Shown: piece by piece, positions 1 to 5,829 of the stretch
Position numbering within the stretch: position 1 is the stretch's first letter
How the letters are laid out: every line of letters starts with the position of its first letter
DNA from: Patescibacteria group bacterium
Lineage (GTDB): Bacteria; Patescibacteriota; Minisyncoccia; Minisyncoccales; S141-161
Reading direction: 5' to 3'
Assembly (NCBI GenBank): GCA_015491015.1
Contig: WFWQ01000036.1
Span: 1-5,829, forward strand
Length of the DNA stretch: 5,829 nucleotides
Position numbers and translations under genes: made by a program
Notes under the pieces: model-generated
The model's input: only the letters and a program-made list of their open reading frames with translations
Told to the model about the DNA's origin: nothing
Databases searched by the model: none

Positions 1-422
1 GCTTTAATTCCCAAATAGCTTGCCAATCTCTTTAACCACTCAATCTCTGTTCTTACTAAAAATTCTAATTTTTCAATTAAATATCTACTTTTATGTTCGT
101 GATACAAAATTCTATGACTCTTTGGTCCAGCTAACCAAAGCATGCAACTTGGGGGCATCTTTAGAGTTTGAGAAATACTTTGAATCCTAGTGTCTCTTCT
201 TAGTTTCTCTGTAACTCCAAAACTCCAAGGGAAGTACTCCATTAAAGATAAATAGTTTCCAGCTTCTACATTTTTTTGAAAATCAACTTTTCCCGCCCCT
301 GTGTTTTTCCAGGGGCAATCTGCATCCTGCACAAAGTATCTAACTTCGCCTGACTTTTCCTTTAAAACTTTCCATCTCAGCAGGCCTGCCTCGAGAGGCG
401 CCTGATTCCCGGTGATTAACAT
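1..422 (-). CDS. Hypothetical protein of unknown function, N-terminal 140 residues (3' end outside window)
   Basis: An open frame of 140 codons runs from ATG at 422-420 to the window edge with no stop. The start is well supported: AAAGGAGGGG lies a few bases upstream, by far the best Shine-Dalgarno in the window. I do not recognise the protein. It begins MLITGNQAPLEAGLLRW and has no obvious signal peptide or membrane span. It is rich in Trp (W17, W38, W65, W95, W124), has Cys at 36 and 93, and turns Lys/Arg/Glu-rich after about residue 100 (HEHKSRYLIEKLEFLVRTEI), probably helical there. No Walker, HTH, zinc-finger or transposase motif is visible. Codons 7-14 are unusually GC-rich and form a hairpin. 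It sits downstream of a long leader with a terminator/antiterminator, so its expression is probably conditional. Reality of the gene is fairly sure; function is unknown. Confidence 0.75.
   Translation of the reverse strand, partial: MLITGNQAPLEAGLLRWKVLKEKSGEVRYFVQDADCPWKNTGAGKVDFQKNVEAGNYLSLMEYFPWSFGVTEKLRRDTRIQSISQTLKMPPSCMLWLAGPKSHRILYHEHKSRYLIEKLEFLVRTEIEWLKRLASYLGIK
381..404 (-). promoter_or_regulatory. GC-rich hairpin in the first codons of the leftward gene
   Basis: CAGGC (381-385) pairs with GCCTG (400-404), and GCCTC (388-392) pairs with GAGGC (395-399). This gives 10 bp with a CT bulge and a very tight GA loop, which would open to four bases. In the mRNA it covers nt 19-42 of the reading frame. 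Such a stem close to the start codon can slow ribosome loading; whether it regulates anything here is inference. It stands out because the rest of the gene is AT-rich. Confidence 0.4.
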
Positions 423-427
423 CTTAC

Positions 428-438
428 CCCTCCTTTCA
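428..438 (-). promoter_or_regulatory. Strong Shine-Dalgarno of the leftward gene
   Basis: Read leftward the sequence is AAAGGAGGGGTAAG followed by ATG at 422. GGAGG lies about 7-9 bases before the start, matching the 16S 3' tail. None of the atp genes in the window has a comparable site, so this gene appears to start translation independently rather than by coupling. Confidence 0.8.
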
Positions 439-454
439 AGGTGCTGGAGATTTT

Positions 455-471
455 GGGGCTTTTTGAGCCCC
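455..471 (-). other. Leader RNA hairpin (6-bp GC stem)
   Basis: GGGGCT (455-460) and AGCCCC (466-471) form a perfect 6-bp stem with a 5-base loop. It has no U-tract in the leftward direction (AAAATC follows), so it is not a terminator for the downstream gene. It lies about 16 bases upstream of the Shine-Dalgarno, whose GGGG could compete for the CCCC arm. Confidence 0.5.
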
Positions 472-475
472 GGAA

Positions 476-499
476 TTTGGATAAAGTTTTTTATCCAAA
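476..499 (-). other. Leader RNA hairpin (10-bp perfect stem)
   Basis: TTTGGATAAA (476-485) and TTTATCCAAA (490-499) form a perfect 10-bp inverted repeat around a 4-base loop. It lies between the terminator U-tract and the start of the leftward gene. Not followed by a T-run leftward, so it is probably an RNA structure or a protein-binding palindrome rather than a terminator. Confidence 0.55.
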
Positions 500-510
500 C
501 TGCCAGGACC

Positions 511-548
511 CAAAAAGAAAACCTCCCGGCTTTGGTTTGCCGGGAGGT
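511..548 (-). terminator. Intrinsic terminator in the leftward leader (attenuator segments 3 and 4)
   Basis: Read leftward, ACCTCCCGGC (548-539), loop AAACCAAA, then GCCGGGAGGT (530-521) form a perfect 10-bp GC-rich stem. It is followed at once by a U-rich tract, TTTCTTTTTG. This is a strong Rho-independent terminator for leftward transcription. In the opposite direction the tract is only GTTTTGG, so it is much weaker. It stands about 24 bases past the stop of the 40-codon ORF and about 90 bases before the start of the gene at 422. It would therefore terminate RNA before that gene unless the competing 2:3 stem forms. It would also stop antisense read-through from the atp operon. Confidence 0.85.
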
Positions 549-648
549 GTTTTGGTAAAAAGTTTTTAAACTCAGTATTTCAAAATACCTCCCGGCACTT
601 TAAAGACAAAGAGGATAATAGCAATAAGGCAATACCAAACCGGGAGGG
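521..648 (-). promoter_or_regulatory. Putative transcription attenuator: four mutually complementary segments
   Basis: Leftward RNA order: segment 1 CCTCCCGGTTTGGT (647-634), segment 2 GCCGGGAGGTATTTTG (596-581), segment 3 CAAAACACCTCCCGGC (554-539), segment 4 GCCGGGAGGT (530-521). 3:4 is the terminator. 2:3 pairs over 16 positions with a single A.C mismatch and destroys the terminator. Segment 1 can pair with 2 (8 bp), or with the terminator loop plus segment 4 (14 bp around one bulged base), which encloses 2:3. So two exclusive folds exist: 1:2 plus 3:4 (off), or 2:3 with or without 1:4 (on). Segments 1 and 2 lie inside the 40-codon ORF, whose stop falls between 2 and 3, as in amino-acid-operon leaders. 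The pairings are visible in the sequence; control by translation is inference. Confidence 0.6.
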
Positions 649-694
649 AGGATTTAGAAGCCAATTTTTCTAACTTAGCTTTTGACATTTCCAT
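572..694 (-). CDS. Small ORF of 40 codons: putative leader peptide or small membrane protein
   Basis: ATG at 694-692 and TGA at 574-572 enclose 40 codons. The N-terminus is charged and amphipathic (MEMSKAKLEKLASKSS). A hydrophobic run follows at residues 17-31 (LPVWYCLIAIILFVF), then KVPGGILKY. The start lies only a few bases after the predicted leftward transcription start, so the message would be nearly leaderless and no Shine-Dalgarno is possible; a second in-frame ATG is at 688-686. Segment 1 of the attenuator encodes S16-L17-P18 and segment 2 encodes P34-G35-G36. The Trp-Tyr-Cys codons 20-22 come just after segment 1. It may be a regulatory leader peptide, or a free-standing small one-span membrane protein ended by the terminator at 521-548. 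I know no family match. Confidence 0.5.
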   Translation of the reverse strand: MEMSKAKLEKLASKSSLPVWYCLIAIILFVFKVPGGILKY

Positions 695-711
695 TTGCTA
701 ATTATTATAAT
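682..711 (+). promoter_or_regulatory. Sigma-70-type promoter for the RNA methyltransferase gene
   Basis: Consensus TTGACA (682-687) and consensus TATAAT (706-711) are separated by 18 bases. The expected start is near 718, giving a 5' UTR of about 40 bases before ATG at 758. Both hexamers are perfect and the position fits the gene, so this is a confident call. Its -10 overlaps that of the leftward promoter. Confidence 0.8.
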
Positions 712-731
712 CTCTCAAAATTTGCTGTCAA
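704..731 (-). promoter_or_regulatory. Sigma-70-type promoter for the leftward leader and gene
   Basis: On the minus strand TTGACA (731-726) and TATAAT (709-704) are separated by 16 bases, one short of the optimum. The expected start is near 697, just upstream of the small ORF at 694. Its -10 shares the palindrome ATTATAAT (704-711) with the rightward promoter, so the two cannot be occupied by polymerase together. Confidence 0.65.
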
Positions 732-757
732 GAAGATTTTAAAGGTTTGGATTCTAA

Positions 758-1296
758 ATGAAAAAGCTAAATTCGCAACAATTAAGAAAGCTTCCTGAAG
801 AAATTTTGCAAAGTTTAGCTAAAGAAGTAAAAAGGAATCCGTTGTATTTTGTGGTAGAAGATGTTTTAGATACTTATAACGTTGGTAGTATATTTAGGTT
901 AGCTGATGCTTTAGCAGTTAAAGAGTTAATTTTAACTGGGAGATGCGAAACTCCTCCCAATCCCAAGATTAAAAAAGCTTCGGTGGGTACTTACAAAGTT
1001 GTTCCTTGGAAATACTACCAGAGCACAGCTTCAGCTTTTAATTATTTGAGAAAAAAAGAACCTAAAATTCAAATTATAGCTTTAGAACAAACCAAAGAAA
1101 GCTTGCCTTATTTTAAAGCTGAATTTAACTTCCCTTTAGCTTTGGTAGTAGGAAACGAAACCGAGGGAATAAAGGTTTCTACTTTAAAAAAGTGCGATTT
1201 GATTTTAGAAATTCCAATGTTTGGTTTAAATAAGTCTTTAAATGTAATGGTAGCTTTAGCTGTAGTAAGTTATCATATACTCTCCAAAAAGTTAAC

Positions 1297-1300
<4 letters not shown>
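758..1300 (+). CDS. SPOUT/TrmH (SpoU)-family RNA 2'-O-methyltransferase
   Basis: A 180-residue protein with the three conserved SpoU motifs in order. Motif 1 is N41-V-G-S-I-F-R47, with the Arg thought to be catalytic in this family. Motif 2 is VVGNETEGI (130-138). Motif 3 is IPMFGLNKSLNVMVALAV (152-169), part of the knotted SAM-binding site. Members transfer a methyl group from S-adenosylmethionine to a ribose 2'-OH of tRNA or rRNA and act as cytoplasmic dimers. There is no N-terminal L30e-like substrate domain, and it is shorter than TrmH or RlmB, so the substrate cannot be named. The start is fixed by an in-frame TAA at 755-757 directly before ATG. The ribosome site is weak (AAAGG at 741-745, 12 bases away). 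A consensus promoter lies upstream. It converges with atpC, with stop codons overlapping. Confidence 0.93.
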
Positions 1301-3118
<1,818 letters not shown>

Positions 3119-3126
<8 letters not shown>

Positions 3127-4012
3127 TTTTAAATTTACCAGCTACAATCTCTGAAATTTCCTTAGTAATAGAAGCTTGCCTTGCTTTATTATACTCTAAA
3201 GTTAAAGTGCCAATTAACTCTTGGGCTGAATCTTTAGCTTGTTTCATAGCCAACATTCTGGCTGAATGCTCTGAAGCTTCAGCTTCTAATATAGCTTGAA
3301 AGATTTGAACTTCTAACAGCCTTTTTACAGCTGAAGGTAAAATAGCTTCTGGAGAAGGTTCAATGGTATAAGGCAAAAGCTTGAAGCTTTCTCTAATTAA
3401 CTCTTTTTCTCTTTCTATAGTTCCTAACTCTCTATCTTTTTCGGTAGAAACAGGTAAAATTCTTTTTGCTCGAGGTAGTTGTTTTAAGGCAGAGTAAAAG
3501 TCAGTGTAAATTAGAAAAACCTGATCTGCTTTGTCTTCAAGGAAGGTTTTAAACAAAAAATTAGCCACAGTAATTATAGATTTAATTTCTCTAGTTAGAT
3601 CTTCTTTGGGAAAATCTGCTATTACTTTAGCTTTCTTTAGCGCTAAAAGTTGAGCTCCTTTTTTGCCTAAAGTTACATATTCTACTTCTTTAAACTCTTT
3701 TTTAAGTTCTAAAGCTTTTTCAATTACTTTGGAGTTGTAAGCTCCACACAATCCTCGATTAGAAGAGATTACTAAAGCTAAAGCTTTATCTTTCTTTTCT
3801 TTTTTAAAAAGCAAAAGATCTTCAAAATCTTTTATTCTCAAAGCTATCTCTTTTAAGATTTCCCACGCAGCTTGAGCGTAAGGCCTTGAATTTAAAACAG
3901 CTTCAATAGCTTTCCTCATCTTTATAGCTGAAATTAGCTCCATTGCTTTAGCCATCTTTTGAATGTTTTTGACACTTTTAATTTTCCTTTTTATCTCTCT
4001 GGTAGCTAACAT
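3119..4012 (-). CDS. atpG: F1 ATP synthase subunit gamma (rotor shaft)
   Basis: Gamma is the rotating central shaft inside the alpha3-beta3 ring, coupling Fo rotation to ATP synthesis. It has 297 residues, the usual length. The N-terminal helix shows REIKRKIKSVKNIQKMAKAM (5-24), then MRKA. The Rossmann-like middle has ISSNRGLCGAYN (82-93, family SDRGLCGGxN). The C-terminal helix region has the family hallmark EHSARMLAMKQAKDSAQEL, then YNKARQASITKEISEIVAG. Both terminal helices that form the coiled coil are present, so the gene looks complete. It starts 3 nt after the atpA stop with no real Shine-Dalgarno, so it is probably coupled to atpA. It is in the same frame as atpD, separated by a single in-frame TAA. 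Confidence 0.97.
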
Positions 4013-4015
4013 AGT

Positions 4016-5524
4016 TTAAGCTTTAAAAATCTTTTTAAACTCTTCTATAGCCAAAGTTAAATCTCTTTCGGTACTTTCATCTAAATCTTTTGTTGTTTTG
4101 ATCTTTTCTAAAATATCCTTTTTCTTTAGCTCTATAAACTTTAAAAGCTCTTTTTCAAACTCTTTAACTTTTTCTACGGAAATATCGTCTAAAAATCCTT
4201 TAACTCCTGCAAAGATAATCACTACTTGTTTTTCTACTGGAAGGGGTTCTCCTTTCCATTGTTTTAAGATTTCAGTTAATCGTCTTCCTCTTTCTATAGT
4301 CTTTTTCGTTTGTTCATCTAAATCAGTAGTAAATTGAGCAAAAGCTTCTAACTCTCTATATTGAGCTAACTCTAATCTTAATCTTCCTGCTACTTTCTTC
4401 ATAGCTTTAATTTGAGCTGCAGATCCTACTCGAGATACAGATAACCCTACATTTATAGCTGGCCGTATGCCTCGGTAAAACAGCTCTGGTTCTAAATAGA
4501 TTTGACCATCTGTAATTGAGATCACATTAGTGGGGATGTAAGCTGAAATATCTCCAGCTTGGGTTTCAATAATAGGCAAAGCAGTTAAAGACCCCCCTCC
4601 TTTTTCTGGAGATAGTTTAGCTGCCCTTTCTAAAAGTCTTGAATGTAAATAAAAGATATCTCCAGGATAAGCTTCTCTTCCTGGAGGCCTGCCTAAAACT
4701 AAAGCTAACTCTCTGTAAGCTTGGGCGTGTTTGGAAAGATCATCGTAAACTACCAAAGCATCTTTTCCTTGGTGCATAAAGTATTCTCCAATTGCACATC
4801 CTGCATAGGGAGCTAAGTACTGCAAGGATGCAGGATCAGAAGAGGTGGCAGAAACTATCACTGTATATTCTAAAGCTCCTTTCTCTTCTAACTCTTCCAC
4901 AATTTGAGCTACTTTAGCTCTTTTCTGTCCTATAGCAACATAAATGCAAACTACGTTTTGATCTTTTTGATTTAAAATGGTGTCGATAGCAATAGTGGTT
5001 TTTCCAGTTTGTCTATCTCCTAAAATTAGCTCTCTTTGTCCTCTACCAATTGGAATCATTGAATCTATGGCTTTTATTCCAGTTTGCAAGGGAGTGTCTA
5101 CCGGAGCTCTTTCTGTAACTCCTGGAGCTATTCTCTCTAAAGGATAAAAAGTTTCAAACTTAATTTCTCCTTTCCCATCTAAAGGTTCACCTAAAGGATT
5201 AATTACTCTAGACAAAGCTTCTTTTCCTACACCTATAGAAAGAATTCTCTTTGTTCTTTTAACTATGTCTCCTTCTTTCACCTTCTCTGTATCTCCCAAG
5301 ATTACAATTCCAACTCTATCTCTTTCTAAGGTAAAGATAAAGCCTTTAACTTTACCTTCTTTAGTTTCAATTTCTACAATTTCTTCAGCAAAAGCTTCAG
5401 ATAAACCTTCTGTCCAAGCAACACCATCACCCACTTTGAGAATTTTCCCTATATTTTCTACCTCTTTTTTAGGAATAAACTTTTCAATCTCCTTTTTTAT
5501 CTCTTCTAAGCTAAACTCTTTCAT
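4016..5524 (-). CDS. atpA: F1 ATP synthase subunit alpha
   Basis: Alpha alternates with beta in the F1 ring and holds the non-catalytic nucleotide sites. It has 502 residues, a normal size. The N-terminal helix ([16 protein letters not shown]), which contacts delta, precedes a beta-barrel with [17 protein letters not shown] (25-41). The P-loop is GDRQTGKT (169-176, K175 and T176), followed by [16 protein letters not shown]. The family signature [17 protein letters not shown] (355-371) contains R365, equivalent to the arginine finger that reaches into the beta site. A C-terminal helical domain ends at KKIFKA. It overlaps the end of atpH by 14 nt and ends 3 nt before atpG. No Shine-Dalgarno is visible at the start. 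Complete and apparently functional. Confidence 0.98.
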   Translation of the reverse strand: MKEFSLEEIKKEIEKFIPKKEVENIGKILKVGDGVAWTEGLSEAFAEEIVEIETKEGKVKGFIFTLERDRVGIVILGDTEKVKEGDIVKRTKRILSIGVGKEALSRVINPLGEPLDGKGEIKFETFYPLERIAPGVTERAPVDTPLQTGIKAIDSMIPIGRGQRELILGDRQTGKTTIAIDTILNQKDQNVVCIYVAIGQKRAKVAQIVEELEEKGALEYTVIVSATSSDPASLQYLAPYAGCAIGEYFMHQGKDALVVYDDLSKHAQAYRELALVLGRPPGREAYPGDIFYLHSRLLERAAKLSPEKGGGSLTALPIIETQAGDISAYIPTNVISITDGQIYLEPELFYRGIRPAINVGLSVSRVGSAAQIKAMKKVAGRLRLELAQYRELEAFAQFTTDLDEQTKKTIERGRRLTEILKQWKGEPLPVEKQVVIIFAGVKGFLDDISVEKVKEFEKELLKFIELKKKDILEKIKTTKDLDESTERDLTLAIEEFKKIFKA

Positions 5525-5829
5525 AGAAAGTTTCTTTAATTTGATTTAAGATTGATTTTGAAGATAGATCTAATTGGTAATCTTCAATGATAATTACCAT
5601 TCCTCTTAATAAGTCTTCTTTTTTGGAAATTTTTAACTTTATTTCTCTGTCTGGAAATATTTCTTTTAAGATTTTGGTTAGATTTTCTAAGTTTATCTCT
5701 TTGAAGTTTTTAGCTATTTTGATTTCTACTTTTAGTTCTTTATTTTTAATTTCTTGTGCTTTTTTGAGGATTGCTAAAGTTTTGTTTGTTAATCCAATTT
5801 GAATTAAAAACTTAGTTAAAGCTTTAGCT
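5511..5829 (-). CDS. atpH: F1 ATP synthase subunit delta, C-terminal 105 residues (5' end outside window)
   Basis: Delta (the OSCP equivalent) joins the top of F1 to the peripheral stalk. The frame is open from the window edge to TAG at 5513-5511, giving 105 complete residues. The sequence is divergent, but the C-terminal plan fits: [20 protein letters not shown], then [30 protein letters not shown], then a short final helix. This matches the family pattern of a strand, helix and strand followed by a Leu-Ile-Gly-Gly turn, strand and Asp-Gly-Ser. Here the Gly-Gly is Arg-Gly and the Asp-Gly-Ser is Asp-Leu-Ser. Its position directly before atpA supports the call. It overlaps atpA by 14 nt. An alternative, a fused b-delta protein, cannot be excluded because the 5' part is missing. 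Confidence 0.82.
   Translation of the reverse strand, partial: AKALTKFLIQIGLTNKTLAILKKAQEIKNKELKVEIKIAKNFKEINLENLTKILKEIFPDREIKLKISKKEDLLRGMVIIIEDYQLDLSSKSILNQIKETFYERV

Noticed and set aside
521..557. The 521-548 hairpin as a rightward terminator
   Set aside because: The rightward tract is only GTTTTGG, and no rightward gene precedes it; the U-rich tract is on the leftward side.
521..648. CCTCCCGG/CCGGGAGG copies as a CRISPR, a REP element or transposon ends
   Set aside because: There are only four copies, in alternating orientation with unequal spacing. No spacer regularity, target duplication or recognisable transposase is present. The terminator/antiterminator reading explains the order and the U-tract. 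A genome-wide copy count would settle it.
640..652. GGGAGGGAGGA on the plus strand as a ribosome site
   Set aside because: No start codon with an open frame follows at a suitable distance. The rightward promoter starts transcription beyond it.
423..757. tRNA, T-box or known riboswitch in the intergenic region
   Set aside because: No cloverleaf, no T-box antiterminator TGGNACC-type sequence and no riboswitch core that I recognise.
4098..4337. Plus-strand open frame of 79 codons opposite the end of atpA
   Set aside because: Shadow of the Lys/Glu-rich helices of alpha; it gives Ser/Phe-rich nonsense.
5265..5802. Two plus-strand open frames opposite the atpA start and atpH
   Set aside because: Both mirror real minus-strand genes and consist of Ser/Ile/Phe-rich antisense sequence without start signals.

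Overview
The window comes from a low-GC bacterium. It carries the F1 part of an F-type (bacterial) ATP synthase operon. Arg is written almost only as AGA/AGG, the genes are tightly packed, and the atp genes lack clear Shine-Dalgarno sequences. This would fit an uncultivated, streamlined lineage such as Patescibacteria/CPR, but that placement is inference; nothing here fixes the taxon. TGA is used as a stop and TGG as Trp, so there is no sign of a recoded UGA.

Right to left on the minus strand (5829 to 1297) lies atpH (delta, 3' part only), atpA (alpha), atpG (gamma), atpD (beta) and atpC (epsilon), in the usual bacterial order and with overlaps or gaps of at most 14 nt. Together they encode the catalytic alpha3-beta3 ring, the central stalk gamma-epsilon and the C-terminal half of the peripheral-stalk delta subunit. 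The promoter and the Fo genes would lie beyond 5829. At the other end atpC runs head-on into a plus-strand SPOUT/TrmH-family RNA methyltransferase gene (758-1300); the two stop codons overlap within a shared TTAA.

The left part (1-757) is the most interesting. A minus-strand gene of unknown function starts at 422 and runs off the window; it has the only strong Shine-Dalgarno sequence seen. Between it and the methyltransferase gene is a 335-base region that is not empty. It has two near-consensus sigma-70-type promoters pointing in opposite directions and sharing one palindromic -10 box (ATTATAAT, 704-711). The leftward promoter would make a leader of about 275 nt. That leader carries a 40-codon ORF (694-572) for a small hydrophobic peptide, followed by four mutually complementary segments built on CCTCCCGG/CCGGGAGG. 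Segments 3 and 4 form a strong intrinsic terminator with a U-tract. Segments 2 and 3 form a competing 15-bp antiterminator, and segment 1 can pair with 2 or with 4. The layout matches a translation-controlled attenuator (trp-leader type) in front of an unknown gene, and it is the best candidate here for a previously undescribed system. The alternative is that the 40-codon ORF is a stand-alone small gene with its own promoter and terminator.
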